The notes beneath the pieces are model-generated. The model saw only the letters and a program-made list of their open reading frames with translations. It had not been told where the DNA came from and did no database searches. A stretch of 64,000 nt of DNA, taken from the NCBI GenBank assembly GCA_009843735.1, contig VYCW01000099.1:8602-72601 (forward strand). The letters run 5' to 3'. Below, one piece after another: positions 1-9,822 of this stretch (positions are counted from its first letter, which is position 1; every line of letters begins with the position of its first letter). This DNA comes from Acidimicrobiaceae bacterium. GTDB taxonomy: Bacteria; Actinomycetota; Acidimicrobiia; Acidimicrobiales; Aldehydirespiratoraceae. The position numbers and the translations under genes are program-made.

Positions 1-1008
1 CACCGGCACCCCCAGCTCGGTCTGCACCGAGACCACGATCCCGCCCTTGGCCGAGCCGTCCAGCTTGGTGAGCACCACGCCGGTGACGTTGACCGCCTCG
101 GTGAACTGCCGGGCCTGGGCCAGGCCGTTCTGGCCGGTGGTGGCATCCAGCACCAGGAGAGTCTCGGTGACGACGCCGGACCCCTTCTCGGCCACCCGCC
201 TCACCTTCTGGAGCTCCGACATGAGGTTCTGGGAGGTGTGGAACCTTCCGGCGGTGTCGGCGAGAACCAGGTCGGCTCTCCGGGCGGCGGCCGACTCCAC
301 CGCGTCGAACACCACCGACGCGGGGTCGGCCCCCTCCGCGCCCCGCACGATGTGGGCCGACGAGCGCTCCGCCCACATGGCGAGCTGATCGGCGGCCGCG
401 GCCCGGAACGTGTCACCCGCGGCCAGCACCACCAGGGCGCCGCGGTCGCTCTCGCGTTTGGCCAGCTTGCCGATGGTGGTGGTCTTTCCGGTGCCGTTCA
501 CGCCCACGAAGAGCCACACCGAAGGGCGCCGGCCGTCATCCCGCCGGGCCAGGGAGCGGTCGAAGCCGCTGAGACGCTCTCGCAGCTCGGCCTGGAGCGC
601 GGCCACCGCCTGCGCGGGCTCGTCGCTTCCGGTGGCGACCCGGGCCCTGGCCGCGCCCACGATCTCCGAGCTGACCGACAGACCGACGTCGGCCCGGATC
701 AGGGCCTCGGTGACCTCGGTCCAGGAGTCCTCGGAGACCGACGGCTTCTCAAGCGCCGAGGCCAGCGAGCCCGCCAGCGCGGTCCTGGCCTTGCCCAGCC
801 GGTCGCGCAGCGAGGGACTGGCCTCGGCCGCGGCTCCAGGGTCGCGCTCGGCCACCCGGTCGATCAGCCTGTCGGCGAGCTGGCCAACGGCCCCGCCGCC
901 ACCAGCGTCGGCCTGCGACCGGCGGCGCCGGCGTGCCACTACGACGACAACCGCCACCAGCACGGCGGCGGCCACGGCGGCCAGCAGGACGACGACAGCC
1001 GGCGTCAT
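1..1008 (-). CDS. ftsY: Signal recognition particle receptor FtsY (C-terminus truncated by window edge)
   Basis: Minus-strand translation from ATG at 1008: N-terminal TM segment, then GVNGTGKTTTIGKLA, LAAGDTFRAAAADQL, DTAGR, TKLDGSAKGG (SRP GTPase motifs). Confidence 0.95.
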   Translation of the reverse strand, partial: MTPAVVVLLAAVAAAVLVAVVVVVARRRRRSQADAGGGGAVGQLADRLIDRVAERDPGAAAEASPSLRDRLGKARTALAGSLASALEKPSVSEDSWTEVTEALIRADVGLSVSSEIVGAARARVATGSDEPAQAVAALQAELRERLSGFDRSLARRDDGRRPSVWLFVGVNGTGKTTTIGKLAKRESDRGALVVLAAGDTFRAAAADQLAMWAERSSAHIVRGAEGADPASVVFDAVESAAARRADLVLADTAGRFHTSQNLMSELQKVRRVAEKGSGVVTETLLVLDATTGQNGLAQARQFTEAVNVTGVVLTKLDGSAKGGIVVSVQTELGVPV

Positions 1009-2411
1009 TCGATGGCGTCCAGAACGGCGGTGGCGATGTAGATGTCGCCGCCTCGCCTGACGGTCAGCTCGACGGTCTCGCCCGGCAAGCGCAGCTTCAC
1101 CGCGGCTGAGAGTTCAAAGATGTCGTACATGGGCTCGGAGTCGATGCTAACGATGACATCGCCTTCCATCAGTCCCGCCTCTTCGGCCGGCGACTCGGGC
1201 ACGACCTCCATCACGACCACCCCGACGTCCCCGTCCCCGGCCGCCTGGCCGCTGATGCCCAGGTACCCGAGTTCCAGCGACTCCCCGCTCACGATGCGAG
1301 TGGCGATCAGCTCCACGGTGTCGCTGGGAACGGCGAACCCGAGCCCGATATTTCCCCCCGAAGTGGTCTGGATCATGGTGTTCATCCCGATGACCCGGCC
1401 CTGCCAGTCGGCCAGAGCGCCCCCAGAGTTGCCGCGGTTGATGGCCGCGTCGGTCTGGATCATCTCGATAGGCACCGGCGATTCAGGATCGGCCCCGCCC
1501 TGGACCTGGATTCGGACCGCGCTCACGATGCCGGCGGTGACCGTGCCCGTCAGCCCGAGAGGGCTGCCGATGGCCACCGCGAGCTGGCCCACCCTCACCG
1601 ACGAGGCCGGTGCGAACCGGGCCGCCATAAGGTCCAGTCCCTCGGGGTCGACCCGAACCACAGCCACATCGTGGGCGGTTGACCCCCCGACGATCTCGCC
1701 CTCGACGCTGACGCCGTCCGAGAGGACAATGTTGACGCTGGAGGCACCCTCGACAACGTGCTGGTTGGTCACGATGTAGCCGTTATCGGCGTCCCACACG
1801 ATGCCGGAGCCCAAGCCGAACCCGAACTCGGACGAGGACTCGATTTCCACCAGCACCACCGAGGGGCCGAGGGCCTCGGCCACCGCTACCACCGGCTCCT
1901 CGCCGACCGCGGGCGCCGGGTACAGGGGATCAGTCGGCGACGGGAGCGGCGCCGGGGAGGCATCGGCTGGGGACTCCGGAGCCACCTCCTCCGATGACCG
2001 GACCTCGCTCGCTCGAGCACCCTCGGCGCCGGCATCCCTCCCGTCGGGGGCGGTGGTGTCCGCGGGAGCCGGTCCGTCGGCGACCGCGGCCTCCTCGGGC
2101 GAGGCCAGCCTGATCGAGGGGGCGGGCTGGTCCTGGAGCAAGCCCTCTGAGATGACCCAACCGGTCAACGTCACCATCGTGCCGATCAAGCCGACGAGAA
2201 CCAGTGCGGCCAACACCCGGAAACCCGGCCCGCGGCGGGCTGGGGCCGGCGTTGGCCTGACACCGTCGGAACCGGCGGCGGGCCTGACGACCGCGGTGGG
2301 GCGCCGTCGGGGCGGTGGCGGGGGCGGCAGCGGGCTACCGGACAGAGGCCGGGAAAGCGGCTCAGGCGCGCGTTCAGCACCGCGTCCGTCGGTCGGATCG
2401 GCGCTGCTCAT
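1005..2411 (-). CDS. Membrane-anchored trypsin-like serine protease with PDZ domain (HtrA/DegP family)
   Basis: TM segment (VLAALVLVGLIGTMVTLTGWVI); catalytic motifs TNQHVVEGA, HDVAVVRVD, INRGNSGGAL; C-terminal PDZ. Stop overlaps ftsY start (ATGA). Confidence 0.93.
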   Translation of the reverse strand: MSSADPTDGRGAERAPEPLSRPLSGSPLPPPPPPRRRPTAVVRPAAGSDGVRPTPAPARRGPGFRVLAALVLVGLIGTMVTLTGWVISEGLLQDQPAPSIRLASPEEAAVADGPAPADTTAPDGRDAGAEGARASEVRSSEEVAPESPADASPAPLPSPTDPLYPAPAVGEEPVVAVAEALGPSVVLVEIESSSEFGFGLGSGIVWDADNGYIVTNQHVVEGASSVNIVLSDGVSVEGEIVGGSTAHDVAVVRVDPEGLDLMAARFAPASSVRVGQLAVAIGSPLGLTGTVTAGIVSAVRIQVQGGADPESPVPIEMIQTDAAINRGNSGGALADWQGRVIGMNTMIQTTSGGNIGLGFAVPSDTVELIATRIVSGESLELGYLGISGQAAGDGDVGVVVMEVVPESPAEEAGLMEGDVIVSIDSEPMYDIFELSAAVKLRLPGETVELTVRRGGDIYIATAVLDAIE

Positions 2412-2472
2412 GGCACTCGAAGGCTAGGCAGCCGAAGTGAGAGACTCGTGAGAAGGAGGCTACCGAGGCCCC

Positions 2473-5400
2473 TCAGGCGGCGTCCGAGACTCGTTCCGAG
2501 ACCACCATCGAGGATCCGCCCGGCTTCATCGACACCCCCTGCAGGCAGTCGGCAGCCTCCATGGTCCGCTTCTGGTGGGTGACGATCACCAGCTGGGCGT
2601 CGGAGCGGAACTCGTCCACGAGCTTCAGGAAGCGGTGCAGGTTCACGTCGTCCAGAGCGGCCTCCACCTCGTCCATCACGTAGAACGGCGAGGGTCGGCT
2701 GCGGAACACCGCGAACAGGAAGGCCAAGGCGGCCAGCGACCGCTCGCCGCCCGAGAGCAGCGACAGGCGCTTCACGTTCTTTCCCGATGGCTTGGCCGAG
2801 ATCTCAATGCCGGTGTTGAGCAGGTCGTCGGGGTCGGTGAGGGCCAGCCGTCCCTCGCCTCCCGGGAACAGCGACTCGAACAGCACCTCGAAGTTGGCGG
2901 CCACATCGGCGAAGGCCGAGCCGAACACGGTCTTGATCTCGCTGTCGATCGAGCGGATAACCCGGTTGAGGTCCCGCCGGGCGGCGCGGATGTCGTCCAG
3001 CTGACCCTTGAGAAGCTCGTGGCGCTCGTACAGCTCGTCGTACTCGGCCAGGGCCAGAGGATTGACCGGACCCATGATGTCCAGCTCCGCGGCCAAGTGG
3101 TCGGCCCGCTGCTGGGGCTCGATCCCCTCCTCCAGCGCGGGCAGGGTCACCTCCGCGGCGTCGGCGGGAGAGAGGCCGTAGGTGTCCCGCAGCCGCTCGA
3201 CGGCTCCCTGAAGCTGGGTCCGGACCTCGGCCTCCTCTATGTCGCGTCGCCCCTCAGCGGCCCGCAGGGCCTCGTAACGACGGTCGGCGTCGGCTGACCG
3301 CCGGCGCAGGTCGTCGAGCTCGGCCGCCAGTGCCCGAGCCACCTCGGAGTGCTCGCGGCGGATCTGGCGGATCTCCGTGAGGCCTGCCTCCACCGCGGCG
3401 GCTCGCGCCTGCACCGCTCGTCCGAGCGTCTCCAGCACCCTGGACTCGCGCTCCAGTGCGGCCAGGCGGCCCGTCGCAGCCGCCAGGGACGCGTCATGAC
3501 GGTCCAAACGCTCCTGCAACTCACCGAGGCGAGACTCGAGCATCTGCCTCCGCTGCTGGAGCCCGGCGTCGGTAGCGCCTCGCTCGGCGACCCTCTCCGC
3601 CAGCTGGAGGGCGCGCCGGTCTAGTTCGCTGCGAGCCTCCGACGCCTGGCGGCTGCTCTGCCGGGCCATGGCCTCGGCCGCCTCCAATCCGGGAAGGCGG
3701 GACTCGATCTCGGCGGTGCGGGCCACCGACTCATCGAAGCGGCGGGAGGTCTCCGCGAGATGGTCCCGCAGTTCGCTGATGGAGTTGTCGAGGTCGCGCC
3801 GCTCGGCGTCGAGGCGGCTGATGGCCTCGGTCGCCGATGCGGCCCCCGCCTCGGCCGCGGCCAGGCGCCGGCCGAGCTCATCGGCGCGGTCCCTCCTCTC
3901 CGCCAGCTCTGCCCGGGCCTGCTCGCAGGCCGCTCCGGCCCGCTCGCAGGCGTCCAGGGCCGCTCCGGCCTTCTCGGCGGCCTCGGTCAATGCGGGGCCC
4001 AGGCCGGCCGCGGAGTGCACGCCCAGCCTCCAGCCCCGGCCGCTCAGCCGGTCACCGGCCGCGGTCACGGCCACCAGATCGGAGGCACCCGTCCAGACGT
4101 CGGCCGCGCAACGCCAGTCACCCTCCACCAGCACGACGCCGGCGAGCAGCAGGTCGAGCAGCCTCGCCACGTCGGGATCGGAGGCGCGGACCCGGCCCCT
4201 AAGGGGCTCCGAGCGGGTCCCACCGGAGCCCGCGGTGATCGCGGTGGCGGCCGGCGGCTCGGCGGCCCCGCCGATGGCCTCCAGCGCGATCACGGCCGCT
4301 CCGGCGTCGTTGGCCTCCAGGCTGTCGAGCACGCGGCGGGCGGCGGCCACATCGCGCACCACCACCGCGCTGATGGTGTCGCCGACGGCGGCCGCGAACG
4401 CGGCCTCCAGGCCCTCGTCGACCTCCACGAGGTCGCCGAGCAGGCCGAGAGCACCTCCGGACGCGTCCAGCACCTCATCCGGCACCGGGCCCGCGGACTC
4501 CTCGAGGGCCATGGCCAGCGCCTCGCGCCTCGCCGTCCAGTGCCGGAGATCCCCCTCGGCCGAGGTGCTGGCCTGGACCGCGGCCTCCAGCGCGGCGGCG
4601 GCCGCCTCGTGAGCGCGGTCGGCCTCCGCGTGCTCGCCGCGCAGGCCGGCGATCTCGGACTCGCTCCGCCCGAGCTCGAGACGGCGCTGATCGGCTCGAC
4701 CAGCCAGATCCGCCATGCGGTCCTCGGAGTCCTGCAGGCGTTTAGCCAGACGGCTCCGCTCCGACTCGTTGAGGGTGGTCGCCGACCGCAGCGCCGACAG
4801 CTCACCCCGGGCCGCGGCCGCTTCGCTCACCTCTTCGGCGCCGAGCGATCCGGCGTCCCCCCACTCAGCATCGAACGCGCTCCGGTCCGCCTCCAGTCGC
4901 TCCTGCATCTGCGCCAGCCGGCTCCGGTCGCCGGCCGCGGCGGCGTCCGCCGAGGCGACGTCCTGAAGCTCCCGGCGGGACCGGTCCATCTCGTCTCTCA
5001 GTGCGGCGACCAGATCGTGATCGGTGAGGACGGCCCGCTCCCGCTCGAGGCCGCGCTGACGCTCGGCCGCCACCGCAGCCAGCCCGCCCGCCCGGGCTCG
5101 CAGCCCCTCTAGGCGGGCCAGCCGCTCAGAATGGTCATCCAAGCCGTGGCGGGCCAACCGCTGCTCGTTCTCGGCCACGCCTGCACCGACCTCCGCGAGC
5201 TCGGCCTGCAACTGGGCCTTCTCGGCAGCCCGGGCCTCCCCCACATCCTTGTGGGCGCGCAGCCGCTTCCGCAGCTCGGCGATCTCCTGACCGGCCAGGT
5301 ACACCCGCAGGGCCTCCAGCTCCGACAGCAAATCGGCATGGCGCCGGGCCGCCTCAGCCTGCTTCTCCAGGGGCCTCAGCCGTCGCCGGACCTCCGAGGT

Positions 5401-5982
5401 GAGGTCGCTGACGCGGGTAAGGTCGCCGTCGGTGCCCAGCAGGCGGCGCTCGGCCCGCTCCCGCCTCTTGCGGTACTTGAGAACGCCGGCCGCTTCCTCG
5501 ACCACAGCCCGTCGATCGACAGGGCGAGCGCTGAGCACGGCGTCGACCTGGGTCTGGGACACGATCATGTGCTGCTGGCGTCCGACCCCGGTGTCGGAGA
5601 GCAGCTCGACGACGTCGAGGAGCCGGCAGGGGGTGCCGTTCAGCGAGTAGCTCGACTCGCCGTCGCGGAACAGCGTGCGGGTTATGCGCACCTCGCTGGC
5701 CGCCGACGCGAGCATGCCGTCGGAGTTGTCGATCGTCAGCGACACCTCGGCCCTACCCAGGGGCGGCTTCCGGTCGGTGCCCGCGAAGATCACGTCGTCC
5801 ATCCGGGCGGACCGGACCGCGCTCGGTGCTTGAGCGCCGAGGACCCAGGCCACCGCGTCCACGACATTGGACTTGCCGCTGCCGTTGGGGCCGACGACCA
5901 CGGTCACGCCGGGCTCCAGCCGTATGGTGGCCGACTCGGCGAAGGACTTGAAGCCCTTCAGAGTCAGGGTCTTCAGATACAC
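2473..5982 (-). CDS. smc: Chromosome segregation ATPase SMC
   Basis: 1169 aa; MYLKTLTLKGFKSFAESATI, VVGPNGSGKSNVVDAV Walker A, coiled coils, hinge, LSGGERSLAALAFLFAVF signature, MDEVEAALDD Walker B. Confidence 0.97.
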   Translation of the reverse strand: MYLKTLTLKGFKSFAESATIRLEPGVTVVVGPNGSGKSNVVDAVAWVLGAQAPSAVRSARMDDVIFAGTDRKPPLGRAEVSLTIDNSDGMLASAASEVRITRTLFRDGESSYSLNGTPCRLLDVVELLSDTGVGRQQHMIVSQTQVDAVLSARPVDRRAVVEEAAGVLKYRKRRERAERRLLGTDGDLTRVSDLTSEVRRRLRPLEKQAEAARRHADLLSELEALRVYLAGQEIAELRKRLRAHKDVGEARAAEKAQLQAELAEVGAGVAENEQRLARHGLDDHSERLARLEGLRARAGGLAAVAAERQRGLERERAVLTDHDLVAALRDEMDRSRRELQDVASADAAAAGDRSRLAQMQERLEADRSAFDAEWGDAGSLGAEEVSEAAAARGELSALRSATTLNESERSRLAKRLQDSEDRMADLAGRADQRRLELGRSESEIAGLRGEHAEADRAHEAAAAALEAAVQASTSAEGDLRHWTARREALAMALEESAGPVPDEVLDASGGALGLLGDLVEVDEGLEAAFAAAVGDTISAVVVRDVAAARRVLDSLEANDAGAAVIALEAIGGAAEPPAATAITAGSGGTRSEPLRGRVRASDPDVARLLDLLLAGVVLVEGDWRCAADVWTGASDLVAVTAAGDRLSGRGWRLGVHSAAGLGPALTEAAEKAGAALDACERAGAACEQARAELAERRDRADELGRRLAAAEAGAASATEAISRLDAERRDLDNSISELRDHLAETSRRFDESVARTAEIESRLPGLEAAEAMARQSSRQASEARSELDRRALQLAERVAERGATDAGLQQRRQMLESRLGELQERLDRHDASLAAATGRLAALERESRVLETLGRAVQARAAAVEAGLTEIRQIRREHSEVARALAAELDDLRRRSADADRRYEALRAAEGRRDIEEAEVRTQLQGAVERLRDTYGLSPADAAEVTLPALEEGIEPQQRADHLAAELDIMGPVNPLALAEYDELYERHELLKGQLDDIRAARRDLNRVIRSIDSEIKTVFGSAFADVAANFEVLFESLFPGGEGRLALTDPDDLLNTGIEISAKPSGKNVKRLSLLSGGERSLAALAFLFAVFRSRPSPFYVMDEVEAALDDVNLHRFLKLVDEFRSDAQLVIVTHQKRTMEAADCLQGVSMKPGGSSMVVSERVSDAA

Positions 5983-6065
5983 GCCCGCGACGCTAGTTGG
6001 GGCCGCTGTCGACTCCGAGCATCCCCCGGCGGAGCCGGCCGCCCGCTGGCTCCGGTCGTCTCAGG

Positions 6066-6926
6066 TCAGACCTGGGTGTCGCAGTAGTAGGTCCAGACGC
6101 CCCGGAACCGGATGCGCTTGATCGGGGTCCTGGAGCGTTCGCTCAGATCTCCGTGACGGCCCCACACCTTCAGATGGGTGGCGTAGCCGCCCGGCTGACC
6201 GAACGGATCCACGAACGGGCGGTCCGGAACCGAGGTGCCGCGGTACTTCACGGCGTCGTGCATCGTGCCGACCAGCGACCGGTGCAGGCGCCGGATCTCC
6301 TGGGTGGACAGCGTGCTGCACACCCGGTCGTAGCGCAGCCCGGCCTCGAAGAGGATCTCGTCGGCGTAGATGTCGCCGACGCCCACCACGAACGTGTCGT
6401 CGGTCAGCAGAGCCTTGAGCTTGTCGCTTCGCTGCAGCAGCATCCGACCCATCTCGGTCCAGGAGATGGGGGTGGCAACGGGGTCGAGGCCGTAGCCGGC
6501 CAACTCCGGCACGGCCGCGTCGAGGTCGTCGTCGGACACCACGAACAGTTGCCCGGTTCCCTCGGTGTCGACGAAGCGAAGCTGGCCGTACTGCGTGAAC
6601 GAGATCACGACCTCGGTGCCGGCGACCCTGGGGTTCTTGTTGGCGTTGCGGCGGGGTGAGCCCGACGAGCCCAGCGACAGCACCAGCAGCTGCTCCGTGC
6701 TTAGCTCGATCACGAGATACAGGCCCACCCGCCTGACGTCGACGATCTTCGCTCCCTCCAGCTGGGACGTGAACGCCTTGCGGGTGTGGTAACGGCGCAG
6801 GCACTTCATGCTGGCGGCCTCGGCCGCCTTGACCTTGCGGCCGATTATCTCCCGCTCGAGGTCCCGCCTGATGGTCTCCACCTCGGGAAGCTCGAAGTCG
6901 AGAGTGTGGGCGCGGGAGGAGCTCAT
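6066..6926 (-). CDS. Fpg/Nei (MutM) family homologue with degenerate active site
   Basis: FELPEVETIRRDLE, VVGVGDIYADEILFEAGL, SLSTQEIRRL and FGQPGGY match the Fpg fold; N-terminal Pro, Lys57-equivalent and zinc-finger Cys residues are not conserved. Located between rnc and smc. Confidence 0.9.
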   Translation of the reverse strand: MSSSRAHTLDFELPEVETIRRDLEREIIGRKVKAAEAASMKCLRRYHTRKAFTSQLEGAKIVDVRRVGLYLVIELSTEQLLVLSLGSSGSPRRNANKNPRVAGTEVVISFTQYGQLRFVDTEGTGQLFVVSDDDLDAAVPELAGYGLDPVATPISWTEMGRMLLQRSDKLKALLTDDTFVVGVGDIYADEILFEAGLRYDRVCSTLSTQEIRRLHRSLVGTMHDAVKYRGTSVPDRPFVDPFGQPGGYATHLKVWGRHGDLSERSRTPIKRIRFRGVWTYYCDTQV

Positions 6927-6960
6927 GGTCGGACCTCGACTGGTGAACGGGATTCGAGAA

Positions 6961-7668
6961 TCATGACGGGAACTTGGCCGTGAGGGAGGCGTAGGCGACC
7001 TCGGCCGCCCGCTGCTCGGCGTCCTTCTTCGTGCTGCCCGCGCCCACTCCGGCCTCGTCGCCGGCCCACACCTCGGCGCGGAACCGACGATGGTGCGCCG
7101 GGCCGCTGGTGGTCACTTCGTAGGAGGGGGGATCCAGACCGAGGCGGGCAGCCAGCTCCTGCAGCCTGGTCTTGAAGTCGGCGTGCCCGGGAGAGCTCGC
7201 CACTGCGTCCAGCCGGTCGCCGAGCAGCCGTCCGACCGCGTCGTCTGCCGCGCCGATGCCCCCATCGAGATAGACCGCACCGATTACGGCCTCCACCGCG
7301 TCGGCCAGGATCGACGGCTTGGCCCGGCCACCGGAGACGTGCTCCCCCCGGCCGAGGCGCAACTGCTCGCCCAGCCCCACCGACCGGCCGACCTCGGCCA
7401 GGGTGGCCGAGTTCACGAGCGAGGCGCGGGCCTTGGCCAGATCGCCCTCGGCCCAGTCCCCGAAGCGCTCGTACAGCCTCCCGGTCACGACCAGGCTCAG
7501 CACGGCGTCACCCAGGAACTCCAGCCGCTCGTTCGAGGAGGACCCGGAGTGCTCCGCACACCAGGATCGGTGCGTCAGGGCCAACTCCAGCAGGGCAGGG
7601 TCGTTGAATCGATGACCCAGCCGGTCCATGAGCACCGAGGCGCCCGCCGGGGCGGTCTGGACCGTCAA
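6961..7668 (-). CDS. rnc: Ribonuclease III
   Basis: 235 aa; LALTHRSW, NERLEFLGDAVL signature, ILADAVEAVIGAVYLD, C-terminal dsRBD. Confidence 0.97.
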   Translation of the reverse strand: MTVQTAPAGASVLMDRLGHRFNDPALLELALTHRSWCAEHSGSSSNERLEFLGDAVLSLVVTGRLYERFGDWAEGDLAKARASLVNSATLAEVGRSVGLGEQLRLGRGEHVSGGRAKPSILADAVEAVIGAVYLDGGIGAADDAVGRLLGDRLDAVASSPGHADFKTRLQELAARLGLDPPSYEVTTSGPAHHRRFRAEVWAGDEAGVGAGSTKKDAEQRAAEVAYASLTAKFPS

Positions 7669-7955
7669 CCGAGCTTCGCCACGACGTAGTCGACGGCGTC
7701 GCGCACCGACCGCAGGTCCTCCAGGTCCTCGTCCTCGATGCGGAAGCCGACGGCGCGCTCGGCCAACTCCTCCTCGATGCCCTCGACGAGCTCGATCAGC
7801 GCCAACGAGTCGGCGTCGAGGTCGTCGGCGAAGGAGGCTCCCTCAGCGATGTCCGAGGGCTCTATCTCGAGGATGTCCGCGAGCCGGTCGCGAATGAGCG
7901 CCAGAACCTCGTCTCGTCCCATGGGCGAGTGCTCCACATGTGTCTCTGCGGGCAT
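7665..7955 (-). CDS. acpP: Acyl carrier protein
   Basis: 96 aa from ATG 7955 (shorter than the track ORF); DDLDADSLALIELV phosphopantetheine attachment site. Confidence 0.93.
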   Translation of the reverse strand: MPAETHVEHSPMGRDEVLALIRDRLADILEIEPSDIAEGASFADDLDADSLALIELVEGIEEELAERAVGFRIEDEDLEDLRSVRDAVDYVVAKLG

Positions 7956-8041
7956 CGGCGCCTCCGTGCGGGGATATCGATCGATGCAGTCCGACAACCC
8001 TACCGGCGCGTCCGAGGAGGCCACCCCGGATGGATGTGGGG

Positions 8042-9028
8042 CTATCGGCGGGCGACGGCCGCGATGTGTTCCACCATGCCCGCGGCGACCATCTCGCGGG
8101 CCACCCCTATGGCGTTCATGATTGCAGCCGCGCTGCTGGCACCGTGAGAGATCACGCAAACGCCCCGTACTCCGAGCAGCAGCGCCCCCCCGACTCCATC
8201 GGGGTGAAGCTCCCGCGCCATCTCGTCGAGGGCGGGGGCCAGCATCTGTCCCGCCTCCCGCGAGATGTCGTCGGTGTCGATGGCCACCAGCATCCGGCCG
8301 AACAGCGCCCGCAGAGCACCCTCGAGGGCCTTGAGGGTCACGTTCCCGGTGAACCCGTCGGTCACCACCACGTCGATGTCGGGCGTCATGATGTCGCGAC
8401 CCTCGACGTTGCCGACCCACTCCGCACCGACATCTCTGGCCCAGCCGCCGTCGGCGAGCCGCTTGAACACCGCCTTGGTGAAGTCGTTGCCCTTGCCGGC
8501 CTCCTCGCCGATCGACAGCAGGCCGACGCGGGGGCGCTCGATGCCGAAGCGGTCGCGGGCATAGACGGAGCCCATCCGGGCGAACTGCACGAGCCATTCG
8601 GGACGGCACTCGGCGTTGGCGCCCGAGTCGAGCATCGTTGTGGGGCTGGACCCGGGAGTGGGGATCGGCGTTGCGATAGCGGGACGGGTGATTCCCCGAA
8701 TCCGCCCCATGCGCAACAGCGCCGAGCCCATCGCAGCACCCGTGTTCCCGGCGGACACCATGGCCGAGGCCCGCCCGTCGCGGACAGCCTCAGCCGCCCT
8801 CACCAGCGACGAGTCCTTCATCGTGCGGACGCTCGAGCCCGGCTCGGCGTCCATGGGAATCACCTCGGAGGCTTCGATCACCTCCAGCCCGCCGGTGTCG
8901 CCGATCTCGTCCGGTCGCCCCACCAGCACCACCGGGATCCCGAGCTCGTCCGCGGCGCGCCGGGCCCCGGCCACAATCTCGGCGGGGGCCCGGTCGCCCC
9001 CCATCGCGTCAACGGCTACCGGTTCCAT
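8042..9028 (-). CDS. plsX: Phosphate acyltransferase PlsX
   Basis: 328 aa; VAVDAMGGDRAPAEIV, GNTGAAM, ATPIPT, GVRGVCVISHGAS. Confidence 0.96.
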   Translation of the reverse strand: MEPVAVDAMGGDRAPAEIVAGARRAADELGIPVVLVGRPDEIGDTGGLEVIEASEVIPMDAEPGSSVRTMKDSSLVRAAEAVRDGRASAMVSAGNTGAAMGSALLRMGRIRGITRPAIATPIPTPGSSPTTMLDSGANAECRPEWLVQFARMGSVYARDRFGIERPRVGLLSIGEEAGKGNDFTKAVFKRLADGGWARDVGAEWVGNVEGRDIMTPDIDVVVTDGFTGNVTLKALEGALRALFGRMLVAIDTDDISREAGQMLAPALDEMARELHPDGVGGALLLGVRGVCVISHGASSAAAIMNAIGVAREMVAAGMVEHIAAVARR

Positions 9029-9104
9029 GTCTCGTTCAGACCGTTCAACGTCGACAAAGGTTCCATAGACGATCCGGGCGATGAACCCCGGGGCCTCGAT
9101 CGAG

Positions 9105-9284
9105 CTATTCGACGTCTATGGCCTGCCGGTCGCGGTACCAGCCGCAGTTGCCGCACACGCGGTGGGGTCGCTTGACCGCTCCGCACCGGTTGCAGGCGCT
9201 GCGCCCGCCCGGGCGGATGCGCCATGCAGAGGCCCGCCGGCTGCGGCCCTTGGCCTTGGAGGTCTTCTTCTTGGGAACAGCCAT
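9105..9284 (-). CDS. rpmF: 50S ribosomal protein L32 (zinc-ligand Cys-containing form)
   Basis: 59 aa MAVPKKKTSKAKGRSRRASAWRI...CNRCGAVKRPHRVCGNCGWYRDRQAI; not in the supplied track but read directly from the minus strand. Confidence 0.96.
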   Translation of the reverse strand: MAVPKKKTSKAKGRSRRASAWRIRPGGRSACNRCGAVKRPHRVCGNCGWYRDRQAIDVE

Positions 9285-9353
9285 GGGTTCTTCGACCTTC
9301 GACGCGAGACCGGCACGATTGCGGCCTGCGATCCTACCGGCGAGCTGACCGCC

Positions 9354-9812
9354 CTACACGTCGGCGTCGTCGGGCTGTGCGGCGGCCGGACCGGTCGGGA
9401 AACGGTCCGGCACCGGACCCGCGCAGTCCAGCGAGCACAGCGGCGCCAGCGGCAGGGCCAGGATCGCGGTCTCACGCACGGCAGGACCCACGTCAATGCG
9501 CTGATCGACGATCGGCCAGGTCTCACCATCGGTGGGCTCCCACTCGAACACCTCCCGCAATGCGGTGTCGATCGGGCCGCGCACCTCCTCGAGGCACCGG
9601 CGGCACTCGGCCGCCCACTCGCCCGTGACCCGACCGGCGGCAACGAATGAGCTGCCGGCGGCGGTCACCTCCAGATCGAGGTCGATCGCTCCGTCCACGA
9701 CATGGGCGCCGTGCACGCCGGCGTCGTCGAGCACCCATCGCCGCCGGAGCGGAATGCGGTCGACCGAGACACCCTGGAGCCGGACGCAGTCGACGATCAG
9801 CTTGTTGGCCAC
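9354..9812 (-). CDS. DUF177 (YceD-like) protein
   Basis: 152 aa; CRRCLEEV...D...PLCSLDCAGPVP motifs; immediately upstream of rpmF. Confidence 0.88.
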   Translation of the reverse strand: MANKLIVDCVRLQGVSVDRIPLRRRWVLDDAGVHGAHVVDGAIDLDLEVTAAGSSFVAAGRVTGEWAAECRRCLEEVRGPIDTALREVFEWEPTDGETWPIVDQRIDVGPAVRETAILALPLAPLCSLDCAGPVPDRFPTGPAAAQPDDADV

Positions 9813-9822
9813 GGCTTCTGAT

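Noticed and set aside
3760-5112. Long plus-strand ORF (450 aa) antisense to smc
   Set aside because: Arg/Gly/Pro/Ala-rich, no domain signature, and typical of spurious antisense frames in GC-rich coding DNA; smc on the other strand is unambiguous.
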